A stretch of DNA of 64,000 bases from Rhodobacteraceae bacterium UBA6796 (GTDB lineage: Bacteria; Pseudomonadota; Alphaproteobacteria; Rhodobacterales; Rhodobacteraceae): positions 33,432-97,431 of the forward strand of contig DKFM01000014.1 of assembly GCA_002452815.1 (NCBI GenBank). Reading direction: 5' to 3'. Made by a program: the position numbers and the translations under genes. Under the pieces are notes generated by a model, which saw nothing but the letters and a program-made list of their open reading frames with translations, made no database searches and was not told the DNA's origin. This document shows positions 54,493-64,000 of this stretch, piece after piece. The first letter of the stretch is position 1. Every line of letters starts with the position of its first letter.

Positions 54493-55812
54493 ATGTTGCG
54501 TATTGCACTGGCCGCATTGGCGGCATTGATGATCGGCCCCGGCGTGGCCCTGGCCCAGCAGGGGCCGCTGCGCATCGAAATCACCGATGGCGTGATCGAA
54601 CCCTTGCCCTTCGCGCTGCCCGGTTTCGTGGCGGAAACCGGCGATGCCGGACAGATGGCCGCCGATATCACCCAGGTGATCGCCAGCGACCTGACCGGCA
54701 CCGGCCTGTTCCGCGAAATCCCGCAATCGGCGCATATCCAGCGGTTCTCAGCCTTCGAAACGCCGGTCAGCTACCCGGACTGGCAGGCGATCAACGCGCA
54801 GGCGCTGATCGTCGGCGGCGTGTCGATGGCGGGCGGCAAGGTGGTGGTGAAATTCCGCCTGTTCGACGTCTATTCCGGTCAGCAACTGGGCGAAGGGCAG
54901 CAACTGGCCGCGTCCAGCGGTAGCTGGCGGCGCCTGGCGCACAAGGTGGCCGATGTGATCTATAGCCGGATCACCGGCGAAAGCGGCTATTTCGACAGCC
55001 GCGTGGTGTTCGTGTCGGAAACCGGGCCGAAGAACGCGCGGCTGAAGCGTCTGGCGGTGATGGATTACGACGGCGCGAATGTGCAATATCTGACCGACAG
55101 CAGCACGATCGTGTTGGCGCCGCGGTTCTCGCCCACGGGTGACCGGGTGCTTTACACCACGTTTGAAACCGGCTTCCCGCGGATCAAGATGCTCAACGTC
55201 GGCAATGTCAGCGCGCAGCTGCTGCCCGAAACCCCCGGCACGATGACCTTTGCGCCGCGCTTCTCGCCCGATGGCGGCAGCATCGTCTATTCGCTGGAAC
55301 AGGGCGGCAACACCGACCTGTGGAAGATGGGCGTGAACGGCGGCGGAGCGACGCGGCTGACCAACAGCCCGGCGATCGAAACCGCGCCGAGCTATAGCCC
55401 GGACGGATCGCGCATCGTGTTCGAAAGCGACCGATCGGGCACGCAGCAGCTGTATATCATGCCGGCAGGCGGCGGCGAGCCGACCCGGATTTCCTTTGGC
55501 GAGGGCCGCTATGGCACGCCGGTCTGGTCGCCGCGCGGCGATCTGATCGCCTTCACCAAACAGCACGCCGGGCGCTTCCACATCGGCGTGATGCGCACCG
55601 ACGGGTCCGAAGAGCGCCTGCTGACCGCGTCCTTCCTGGACGAAGGCCCGACCTGGTCGCCCAATGGCCGGGTGATCATGTTCACCCGCGAAAGCTCCGG
55701 TGCGGGCGGCAGTGCGCAATTGTATTCGGTCGATATTTCCGGGCGCAACCTGAAGGCGGTCACGACGGGGGGCGCGGCCTCCGATCCGGCCTGGTCGCCG
55801 CTTCTGCCCTGA
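54493..55812 (+). CDS. tolB: Tol-Pal system beta-propeller protein TolB
   Basis: A 439-residue periplasmic protein. A signal peptide ([20 protein letters not shown]) is followed by an N-terminal alpha/beta domain and a six-bladed propeller with repeated SPDGxxIVYx[10 protein letters not shown] and [12 protein letters not shown] blades. It binds Pal. The start ATG at 54493 has GAGGG about 8 bases ahead, and the long open frame upstream overlaps tolA out of frame. Confidence 0.94.
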   Translation: MLRIALAALAALMIGPGVALAQQGPLRIEITDGVIEPLPFALPGFVAETGDAGQMAADITQVIASDLTGTGLFREIPQSAHIQRFSAFETPVSYPDWQAINAQALIVGGVSMAGGKVVVKFRLFDVYSGQQLGEGQQLAASSGSWRRLAHKVADVIYSRITGESGYFDSRVVFVSETGPKNARLKRLAVMDYDGANVQYLTDSSTIVLAPRFSPTGDRVLYTTFETGFPRIKMLNVGNVSAQLLPETPGTMTFAPRFSPDGGSIVYSLEQGGNTDLWKMGVNGGGATRLTNSPAIETAPSYSPDGSRIVFESDRSGTQQLYIMPAGGGEPTRISFGEGRYGTPVWSPRGDLIAFTKQHAGRFHIGVMRTDGSEERLLTASFLDEGPTWSPNGRVIMFTRESSGAGGSAQLYSVDISGRNLKAVTTGGAASDPAWSPLLP

Positions 55813-55877
55813 GACGATTCACAAGCTCTAACGAAGCTGATAAACTGGGCCAAATGGCCAACAAAAGGCGGTAACAC

Positions 55878-56399
55878 ATGACTTTCGCACCCAAGGCAAT
55901 GATCCTGCTGGCAGTTCTGGGCCTCGCGGCCTGTAACAACCCCGACAAATACGGCGCCGGTAGCGGCGTGGTGGACCCGGGCGGCGCCTATGGCGACGGC
56001 GGGATCTCGCAAGGCTCGATCAGCGACCCGAACTCGCCCGCGTATTTCTCGGCTACGGTCGGTGACAAGGTGCTGTTCGCGGTCGATCAATCGACGCTGA
56101 GCCCCGAAGCCCGCACCACCCTGTCGGGTCAGGCGCAGTGGCTGGCCAGCCATCCGCAATATTCGGCGATCGTCGAAGGCCACGCCGACGAACAGGGCAC
56201 CCGTGAATACAACCTTGCCCTGGGCGCGCGTCGTGCCAATTCGGTGCAGGAATACCTGATCTCGCAAGGGGTTGCAGGCAACCGTCTGCGCACCGTGTCC
56301 TACGGCAAGGAACGCCCGCTGGCGGTCTGCTCGACCGAGGATTGCTATGCCCAGAACCGTCGCGCCGTGACGGTGATCTCGCTCGGCGCGGGTAGCTGA
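55878..56399 (+). CDS. pal: peptidoglycan-associated lipoprotein Pal
   Basis: A 173-residue outer-membrane lipoprotein. The lipobox is LGLAACNN (lipidated Cys about residue 19), followed by a Gly-rich linker of about 40 residues. The OmpA-like domain has VEGHADEQGTREYNLALGARRANSV, whose Asp and Arg bind peptidoglycan. It follows tolB by 65 bases. Confidence 0.95.
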   Translation: MTFAPKAMILLAVLGLAACNNPDKYGAGSGVVDPGGAYGDGGISQGSISDPNSPAYFSATVGDKVLFAVDQSTLSPEARTTLSGQAQWLASHPQYSAIVEGHADEQGTREYNLALGARRANSVQEYLISQGVAGNRLRTVSYGKERPLAVCSTEDCYAQNRRAVTVISLGAGS

Positions 56400-56401
56400 G
56401 C

Positions 56402-57232
56402 ATGAAACGGGCGCTGGTGCTGAGCCTCGCGCTGGCCTTTGCCGCGCCTGCCTTCGGGCAGGACGCGCAGACGCTGGCCGATATCCGGGCCGAACTGGGC
56501 GATCTGAGCGCCCAGTTGCAAAGCCTGCGGCAAGAGCTGGTGGCCTCGGGTGCCAAGGGCATTCAGGCGGCAGGCGGGGCTTCGGCGCTGGAGCGGATGG
56601 ACGCGATGGAGGCGGCGCTGAGCCAGCTGACCTCGCGCACCGAGGCATTGGAAAACCGCGTCAATCAGGTGGTGGCCGATGGCACCAACCGGGTGGGCGA
56701 TCTGGAATTCCGGCTGTGCGAGGTGACGCCCGGCTGCGATATCTCGACGATCGGTCAGACCTCGCCTTTGGGCGGGGCGGCGGTCGCGGCCAATCCGGTC
56801 ACGGCGCCTGCGCCCAACGCGACCCCCGCTCCTGCGGGGGCATCGCTTGCCATGAACGAGCAAAGCGATTTCGACCGGGCCAAGGAGGTGCTCGGTCAGG
56901 GTGACTTTCGCGGCGCCGCTGACCTCTTTGCGACCTTTGCCGAAACCTATCCGGGCGGTCCGCTGACCGGCGAGGCGATGTATCTGCGCGGCGAGGCGTT
57001 GCAAAGCGCGGGGGATGTGCCCGGTGCCGCGCGTGCCTGGCTGGCGGCGTTTTCGGCCGAACCCACTGGCGCGCGTGCCGCAGACAACCTGCTGGGGCTT
57101 GGCAAGTCGCTGGGCGCGCTTGGCCAGACGGTCGAGGCCTGCGCCACGCTGGCCGAGGTGCCCAACCGCTTCCCCGGTGCGCCTGCGGCGACACAGGCGC
57201 AAACCGCGATGCAGGGCCTGGGCTGCCAGTGA
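56402..57232 (+). CDS. cpoB: cell division coordinator CpoB (YbgF)
   Basis: A 276-residue periplasmic protein. A signal peptide (LSLALAFAAPAFG) precedes a coiled coil (about 25-105, AQLQSLRQELV), a Pro/Ala linker and C-terminal TPR units from about residue 155 (FDRAKEVLGQGDFRGAADLFATF). It coordinates septal wall synthesis with Tol-Pal constriction. It starts 2 bases after the pal stop. Confidence 0.92.
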   Translation: MKRALVLSLALAFAAPAFGQDAQTLADIRAELGDLSAQLQSLRQELVASGAKGIQAAGGASALERMDAMEAALSQLTSRTEALENRVNQVVADGTNRVGDLEFRLCEVTPGCDISTIGQTSPLGGAAVAANPVTAPAPNATPAPAGASLAMNEQSDFDRAKEVLGQGDFRGAADLFATFAETYPGGPLTGEAMYLRGEALQSAGDVPGAARAWLAAFSAEPTGARAADNLLGLGKSLGALGQTVEACATLAEVPNRFPGAPAATQAQTAMQGLGCQ

Positions 57233-58440
57233 CGCCTGCGCCGGAACACCTGGCCGAGACGGCTTTTGACCCCGATGCGCCCCGGCGTGTCGGGGTTGCC
57301 GTTTCGGGCGGGGGCGATTCCATGGCGCTGCTGACGGCGCTTGCCGCGCGCTACGATGTCGCGGCGGTGACGGTCGATCACGGCCTGCGCCCCGAGGCGG
57401 CCGCAGAGGCCGCGTTCGTCGCCGGGTATTGTGCCCGGATCGGAGTGCCGCACAGCACCCTGCGCTGGAAGCGGGCTGACACCGCCGGCAATCTGATGGA
57501 TCAGGCGCGGCGCGCGCGCCTGCGACTGATCGGCGCATGGGCGCGGGGGCAGGGGCTGGCGCATGTCGCGCTGGGGCACACCTCCGACGATCAGGCCGAG
57601 ACCTTCCTGATGCGTCTGGCGCGGGAAGCCGGGCTTGAAGGGTTGTCGGGGATGCGTGCCCGCTTCGAGGCCGAGGGGGTGACCTGGCATCGCCCGTTTC
57701 TGCGCACGTCCCGCGCCGCGTTGCGCGATTGGCTGACCGAGCGGAATGTGGCCTGGCTGGACGATCCGTCGAATGACAACGACCGCTTTGATCGTGTCAA
57801 GGCGCGCAAGGCCTTGGCGTTGCTGGCGCCGCTGGGGCTGAACGCGGCCACGATTGCCGCCACGGTGGGTCATCTGGCCGAGGCCGAGCGTGCCCTGCGT
57901 GCGGTTCTGGCGCAGTGGGCCCGGGTGCATGTGCAAACCCCTTTGGGCGATGTGGTGATTGATCCACTGGGGTTTGCGACGCTGGAGCCTGAATTGCAGC
58001 GGCGGCTGATGAATGCGGCGTTACTTTGGGTGTCGGGGGCCGACTATCCGCCGCGCGCGGCCAAGCTGGGGGCCTGGCTCGCGGCACCGCGTGCGGCCAC
58101 CCTGCATGGCTGCAAGATCACCCTGCGCGATACCGAAATTCGCATTGCCCGCGAGGCCGGGGCCGTGGCCGGGCTGCGGGTCGCTGCGGATCAGGTGTGG
58201 GACCGCTGGCGGCTTGTTGGGCCTGCCATGCCGGATGTGCAAATCGCGGCGCTGGGGGCCGAGGGGCTGCGACAATGCCCGAACTGGCGCGAAACGGGCT
58301 TGCCGCGCGCCTCGCTGCTGGCCGCGCCGGCGGTCTGGCAGGGCGAAACGCTGATTGCGGCGCCTCTGGCGGGGCAAGAAAACGGCTGGAAAGCGCAGAT
58401 TGCCTGCGGCAGTTTTCTTTCAATGCTATTCAGACGTTGA
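57229..58440 (+). CDS. tilS: tRNA(Ile)-lysidine synthetase TilS
   Basis: A 403-residue PP-loop enzyme that makes lysidine at C34 of tRNA-Ile(CAU). It has GVAVSGGGDSMALL (PP-loop), VDHGLRPEA and ALGHTSDDQAETFLMRL. The start is a GTG overlapping the cpoB stop (GTGA), in the only position that keeps the N-terminus. It lies ahead of ftsH as in many bacteria. Confidence 0.93.
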   Translation: MTPAPEHLAETAFDPDAPRRVGVAVSGGGDSMALLTALAARYDVAAVTVDHGLRPEAAAEAAFVAGYCARIGVPHSTLRWKRADTAGNLMDQARRARLRLIGAWARGQGLAHVALGHTSDDQAETFLMRLAREAGLEGLSGMRARFEAEGVTWHRPFLRTSRAALRDWLTERNVAWLDDPSNDNDRFDRVKARKALALLAPLGLNAATIAATVGHLAEAERALRAVLAQWARVHVQTPLGDVVIDPLGFATLEPELQRRLMNAALLWVSGADYPPRAAKLGAWLAAPRAATLHGCKITLRDTEIRIAREAGAVAGLRVAADQVWDRWRLVGPAMPDVQIAALGAEGLRQCPNWRETGLPRASLLAAPAVWQGETLIAAPLAGQENGWKAQIACGSFLSMLFRR

Positions 58441-58507
58441 ACCTGCCTCAGTAATCCCTATTTTCTCCTGCAAAGGTTTCGGGTCCGCCCGAGACCCGCA
58501 TAATTTT

Positions 58508-58512
58508 GGAGG
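58508..58512 (+). promoter_or_regulatory. ribosome binding site fixing the TTG start of ftsH
   Basis: GGAGG stands 6 bases before a TTG codon at 58519. The first ATG downstream of it falls in another frame, so ftsH must start at TTG. Confidence 0.85.
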
Positions 58513-58518
58513 TCCCCC

Positions 58519-60420
<1,902 letters not shown>

Positions 60421-60423
60421 GCC

Positions 60424-61224
60424 ATGGCGAAAACGGGGAACCCGGGCAAATCGGCCGATTGGAATCCGGCGGCTTATGCCCGGTTCCGCAGCCTCAGGCT
60501 GCGCCCGGCCCTGGATCTGCTTGCGCAGGTGGGCGATCTGCCCAAGGGGCAGATCATCGACCTGGGGTGTGGTAACGGTGCAGTCGGGCCTGCATTGTCG
60601 ATGCGCTGGCCCGATCGCAAGTTGATCGGCGTCGATAACTCGCCCGCGATGTTGGCAGAGGCGGCGGCGACCGGGGCGTACCGGCGCTGCGATCTGGCTG
60701 ATCTGACAGAATGGCAGCCGAAAAAGCCCCCGGCATTGATCTTTTCCAATGCTGTGCTGCATTGGGTGGGGGATCATGCCACGCTGTTGCCGCGCCTGGC
60801 GGGGTGGCTGGCGCCGGGGGGCACGCTGGCGGTGCAGATGCCCCGGCAATACGGGGCGCCGTCGCATCGCTTCCTGCGGGAGTTTGCGCAGGAAATGTTC
60901 CCTGACCGTTTCGATTTCGCCGGATGGGAGCCGCCCGTCGCCGGCGCGGCCGAGTATGCGCGGATGCTGGCGCCGCTTGGGCGGGTGAATGCCTGGTCCG
61001 CCGATTACATTCAGCGGCTGGACCCGGTGGACGGGGCGCACCCGGTGCGCCGCTTCACCGAATCCACGGCGCTGCGCCCCTTCGTCGAAAAGCTGAGCGC
61101 CGCGGAACAGGCAGCCTTCATCGCGCGCTACGAAATCGCGCTGGCCGCGGCCTATCCGCCCGAGGCTGACGGCTCTGTCCTGTTCCCCTTCCGTCGTGTC
61201 TTCTTCACTGTCACGGTGCCCTGA
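60424..61224 (+). CDS. SAM-dependent methyltransferase, trans-aconitate methyltransferase-like
   Basis: A 266-residue class I methyltransferase. The SAM motif IIDLGCGNGAVGPAL and VDNSPAML are clear, and SNAVLHWVGDHATLLPRLAGWL is the Tam-type motif IV region. The N-terminal DWNPAAYARFRSLRLRPALDLL closely follows Tam, which methylates trans-aconitate. It starts 3 bases after the ftsH stop and overlaps the following MOSC gene by one base. Confidence 0.85.
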   Translation: MAKTGNPGKSADWNPAAYARFRSLRLRPALDLLAQVGDLPKGQIIDLGCGNGAVGPALSMRWPDRKLIGVDNSPAMLAEAAATGAYRRCDLADLTEWQPKKPPALIFSNAVLHWVGDHATLLPRLAGWLAPGGTLAVQMPRQYGAPSHRFLREFAQEMFPDRFDFAGWEPPVAGAAEYARMLAPLGRVNAWSADYIQRLDPVDGAHPVRRFTESTALRPFVEKLSAAEQAAFIARYEIALAAAYPPEADGSVLFPFRRVFFTVTVP

Positions 61225-61820
61225 TGCCCGCTCTGAAACCCACCGATTTTTACGGAGAAATCACCTTTCTGGGCGCGGTTGGCGCGGGGGCGGGGCTGGC
61301 CTCGCATGCCGTGGACAGCCTGCACTTGACCTTCGAAGGCCCGATGGGCGAGGTGCATGGCGGGTTGACGCGCGAAAGCTGCTCGCGGGTTCTGGCGCAG
61401 CACCCGCGCGGCACGGTGATCGCCAACACTAGGCAGTTGACCATCCTGTCCGAGGAAGAGCTGGCCAAAACCGCCGCGGCGATGGGTCTGCCCGCGCTTG
61501 ATCCGCGCTGGGTCGGCGCCAGCGTGGTGCTGCGTGGCCTGCCGGATCTGACGCATCTGCCGCCATCCTCGCGGCTGCAGGGGCCCGATGGCGTGACACT
61601 GGTCATCGACATGGAAAACCGCGCCTGCGTTCTGCCCGGCAAGGTGATCGAGCATTTCCATCCCGGGCATGGGGCCGCCTACAAGCCTGCCGCACAGGGG
61701 CGGCGCGGTGTCGTCGCCTGGGTCGAACGTCCCGGCATGCTGTTGCCCGGGCAGCGGCTGCGGCTGCATGTGCCCGATCAACGCGGCTGGACGCATCTGG
61801 ACGCGGCACGCGGCGCCTGA
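61224..61820 (+). CDS. MOSC-domain protein
   Basis: A 198-residue protein resembling short MOSC (molybdenum-cofactor sulfurase C-terminal) proteins: [15 protein letters not shown] at the start, [22 protein letters not shown] in the centre and [26 protein letters not shown] at the end. It has one Cys in the N-terminal part. The function of stand-alone members is mostly unknown. It is coupled to the methyltransferase. Confidence 0.75.
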   Translation: MPALKPTDFYGEITFLGAVGAGAGLASHAVDSLHLTFEGPMGEVHGGLTRESCSRVLAQHPRGTVIANTRQLTILSEEELAKTAAAMGLPALDPRWVGASVVLRGLPDLTHLPPSSRLQGPDGVTLVIDMENRACVLPGKVIEHFHPGHGAAYKPAAQGRRGVVAWVERPGMLLPGQRLRLHVPDQRGWTHLDAARGA

Positions 61821-61911
61821 TTTCGCGCCGATTTTATCCGGTTCTGCGTCGTTTCTGGGCTTTCGCCGGACGATGCGCACGCTAGGCTGCCTTCGACCGG
61901 AGGAGGAGCCG

Positions 61912-63579
61912 ATGCAAACCGATATCGAGATCGCCCGTGCCGCGGCGAAGCGCCCGATGCCCGAAATCGGCGCGAAGCTGGGCATCCCCGAAGAGGCGCT
62001 GATCCCCTATGGCCGCGACAAGGCCAAGATCGACGCGGGCTTCATCGCCGGTCTGGCGGGGCGGCCCGAAGGCAAGCTGATCCTGGTCACCGCCATCAAC
62101 CCCACGCCGGCGGGCGAAGGCAAGACCACCACGACCGTGGGGCTGGGCGATGCGCTGCAACGGCTGGGCGCACGCGCGGCGATCTGCATTCGCGAGGCGA
62201 GCCTTGGCCCGAATTTCGGCATGAAAGGCGGCGCGGCAGGTGGCGGTTTTGCGCAGGTGGTTCCGATGGAATCGATGAACCTGCATTTCACCGGCGATTT
62301 TCACGCGGTGACGGCGGCGCACAACCTGCTGGCCGCGATGATCGACAATCACATCTACTGGGGCAACAGCCTGGGGATAGACGAGCGGCGGATCACCTGG
62401 CGCCGGGTGATGGACATGAACGACCGGGCGCTGCGCGAAATGGTGGTGGGGCTGGGGGGCGTGGCCAACGGTTTTCCGCGGCAGACCGGCTTTGACATCA
62501 CGGTGGCCTCCGAGGTGATGGCGATCCTGTGTCTGGCGCGCGATCTGGACGATCTGCAGGCGCGGTTGGGGCGGATCGTCGTGGCCTATACCCGCGAACG
62601 CACGCCGATCACCTGTGCCGATCTGGGCGCCGATGGGGCGATGGTCGTGCTGCTGCGCGAGGCGATGCAGCCCAATCTGGTGCAGACGCTGGAACATACG
62701 CCCGCTTTCGTGCATGGCGGCCCCTTTGCCAATATCGCGCATGGCTGCAACTCGGTGATCGCCACGCAGACCGCGCTGCGGCTGGCGGATTATGTGGTGA
62801 CCGAGGCGGGCTTCGGCGCCGATCTGGGGGCCGAGAAGTTCTTTGACATCAAATGCCGCAAGGCCGGGCTGAAACCGGCGGCGGCGGTGATCGTGGCGAC
62901 GGTGCGCGCGCTGAAGATGAACGGCGGCGTGGCCAAGGCGGATCTGGCGGCGGAAAACGTGGCTGCGGTGCATAAGGGCTGCGCCAATCTGGGCCGTCAC
63001 ATCGCCAATACCAAGGGCTTTGGCGTGCCGGTGGTGGTGGCGATCAACCGCTTCACCACCGATACTGACGCCGAGATCGCCGAGGTGCAGGCCTATGCCG
63101 CGGGGCAGGGCGCCGAGGCGATTACCTGCCGTCACTGGGCCGAAGGCGGCGCTGGCGCCGAGGATCTGGCGCACAAGGTGATGGCGATGACATCGGGGCC
63201 GAGTGCCTTTGCTCCGCTCTATCCCGACGAAATGAGCCTGTGGGACAAGATCGACACGATCGCGCGGCGGATCTATCACGCGGGCGAGGTGATCGCCGAC
63301 AAATCCATCCGCGATCAGCTGCGGACATGGGAGGCGGCGGGCTATGGCGCGCTGCCGATCTGCATGGCCAAGACGCAATATTCGTTCTCGACCGATCCGC
63401 TGTTGCGCGGTGCCCCCAGCGGCCATGCGGTGCCGATCCGCGAGGTCCGGCTGAGCGCGGGGGCCGGGTTCATCGTGGTGATCTGCGGCGAAATCATGAC
63501 GATGCCGGGCCTGCCCCGGGTGCCTGCGGCGCAAAGCATCGGGCTGAATGCTGCGGGCGAGGTTGCGGGGCTGTTCTGA
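61912..63579 (+). CDS. fhs: formate-tetrahydrofolate ligase
   Basis: A 555-residue enzyme that makes 10-formyl-THF from formate, THF and ATP. It has the P-loop-like [16 protein letters not shown] (about 64-78), the family block [18 protein letters not shown] and the C-terminal [30 protein letters not shown] before the ATG at 61912 fixes the start. It leads into a chorismate mutase and folD. Confidence 0.95.
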   Translation: MQTDIEIARAAAKRPMPEIGAKLGIPEEALIPYGRDKAKIDAGFIAGLAGRPEGKLILVTAINPTPAGEGKTTTTVGLGDALQRLGARAAICIREASLGPNFGMKGGAAGGGFAQVVPMESMNLHFTGDFHAVTAAHNLLAAMIDNHIYWGNSLGIDERRITWRRVMDMNDRALREMVVGLGGVANGFPRQTGFDITVASEVMAILCLARDLDDLQARLGRIVVAYTRERTPITCADLGADGAMVVLLREAMQPNLVQTLEHTPAFVHGGPFANIAHGCNSVIATQTALRLADYVVTEAGFGADLGAEKFFDIKCRKAGLKPAAAVIVATVRALKMNGGVAKADLAAENVAAVHKGCANLGRHIANTKGFGVPVVVAINRFTTDTDAEIAEVQAYAAGQGAEAITCRHWAEGGAGAEDLAHKVMAMTSGPSAFAPLYPDEMSLWDKIDTIARRIYHAGEVIADKSIRDQLRTWEAAGYGALPICMAKTQYSFSTDPLLRGAPSGHAVPIREVRLSAGAGFIVVICGEIMTMPGLPRVPAAQSIGLNAAGEVAGLF

Positions 63580-63652
63580 GCGGCCCCGGGGTTGAGCCGG
63601 GGCATGGAAACTGCGATAGGATCGGAGCACCGAAACCTTTGGAGGCCGCTGG

Positions 63653-63955
63653 ATGGAACCCGATCAGATTGGGTCGATGGCAGAGCTGCGGGTCGAGATC
63701 GACGCGCTCGATGGTCAGATCGTGGCGCTTCTGGCGCGGCGCACGCGGCTGGTGGATCGTGCGGCGCAGTTGAAGCCTGCTGAAAACCTGCCCGCGCGGA
63801 TACCGGCGCGGGTCGAAGATGTGGTGGCCAAAGTGCGCACCAAGGCCAGCGATGCGGGGATGGACCCCGATCTGGCCGAACGGCTGTGGCGCGAGATGAT
63901 CGAACATTTCATCGCGCAGGAAGAACGGATTTTGGGCAAAGGGGACCAGGCATGA
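63653..63955 (+). CDS. chorismate mutase, AroQ type
   Basis: A 100-residue all-helical protein of the AroQ/PchB class. It has LRVEIDALDGQIVALLARRTRLVDRAAQLK in helix 1, with the active-site Arg and Lys positions present, and IEHFIAQEERIL at the end. It converts chorismate to prephenate, or acts as an isochorismate lyase in the PchB branch. Its stop overlaps the folD start (ATGA). It separates two folate genes, an unusual place. GGAGG lies ahead of the ATG. Confidence 0.85.
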   Translation: MEPDQIGSMAELRVEIDALDGQIVALLARRTRLVDRAAQLKPAENLPARIPARVEDVVAKVRTKASDAGMDPDLAERLWREMIEHFIAQEERILGKGDQA

Positions 63956-64000
63956 CAGCCACACGGATCGACGGGAAGGCGTTTGCGGCGGGGGTTCGGG
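63952..64000 (+). CDS. folD: methylenetetrahydrofolate dehydrogenase/cyclohydrolase FolD (start only)
   Basis: The first 16 codons (MTATRIDGKAFAAGVR) match the FolD N-terminus, and the window ends there. FolD carries out the steps that follow the fhs product. The start overlaps the chorismate mutase stop. Confidence 0.75.
   Translation, partial: MTATRIDGKAFAAGVR

Overview
This is a GC-rich stretch of an alphaproteobacterial chromosome, most likely from the Rhodobacteraceae (Rhodobacter/Cereibacter-like). The evidence is the divergent crotonyl-CoA carboxylase/reductase and ethylmalonyl-CoA mutase pair (ethylmalonyl-CoA pathway), a phosphatidylcholine synthase, the ybgC-tol-pal-cpoB-tilS-ftsH order, the rpmH-rnpA-yidD-ttcA order, several alphaproteobacterial families of unknown function (TIGR02186, DUF484, DUF1127), and a dispersed palindrome that I recall as common in this family. 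I see no prophage, insertion sequence or CRISPR array. It reads as core chromosome with a few accessory islands.

Layout. 1-3.3 kb (minus): a degenerate GGDEF/EAL protein cut by the window edge, then ttcA, yidD, rnpA and rpmH. 3.5-5.6 kb (plus): an orphan sensor histidine kinase and a small DUF4405 membrane protein, then tRNA-Arg(ACG). 5.9-8.7 kb (plus): three overlapping genes (metallophosphatase, membrane glycosyltransferase, second glycosyltransferase) that look like the phosphate-starvation lipid-remodelling module (PlcP/Agt type), with a PhoB-box-like repeat just upstream. 8.8-12.4 kb: ccr and ecm, divergent. 12.5-16.5 kb: a RecD/Dda-like helicase, an SDR, and a TauE/SafE permease with its TIGR02186 partner. 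16.6-22 kb (minus): a complete nucleoside ABC importer with purine nucleoside phosphorylase. 22.1-26.1 kb (minus): rimI, tsaB, nfuA, a universal stress protein, ilvE and an AraC regulator. 26.3-31.4 kb: a DMT exporter, a VOC protein, a two-gene glycan-initiation locus (phosphoglycosyl transferase and UDP-sugar 4,6-dehydratase) and truA. 31.5-36.8 kb: ycjX/ycjF-like genes, a truncated haemoglobin and ruvCAB. 37-44.1 kb: a DUF1127 gene, a small membrane protein, prmA, msrA, an MFS transporter, a YeeE/YedE sulfur transporter and priA. 44.3-50.4 kb: fructose-6-phosphate aldolase/transaldolase, DUF484, xerC, pcs and ileS. 50.8-60.4 kb (plus): an unrecognised gene coupled to ybgC, then tolQRAB-pal-cpoB, tilS and ftsH. 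60.4-64 kb (plus): a trans-aconitate methyltransferase-like gene, a MOSC protein, fhs, a chorismate mutase and the start of folD.

How the parts connect. The nucleoside importer and phosphorylase form a salvage unit. fhs and folD are consecutive steps of one-carbon folate metabolism. The Tol-Pal genes form one envelope-constriction machine. The PlcP-like hydrolase would release diacylglycerol from phospholipids, including the phosphatidylcholine made by Pcs 38 kb away, for glycosylation by the following genes.

The points most worth checking are: the Pho-box-like element and its three-gene lipid operon; six copies of a composite palindrome (GC hairpin plus an AT-rich core), two of them in divergent 5' regions and one inside the ruvA-ruvB gap; a dehydratase that reads 175 nt into the opposite strand of truA; and an unrecognised gene translationally coupled to the tol-pal operon.
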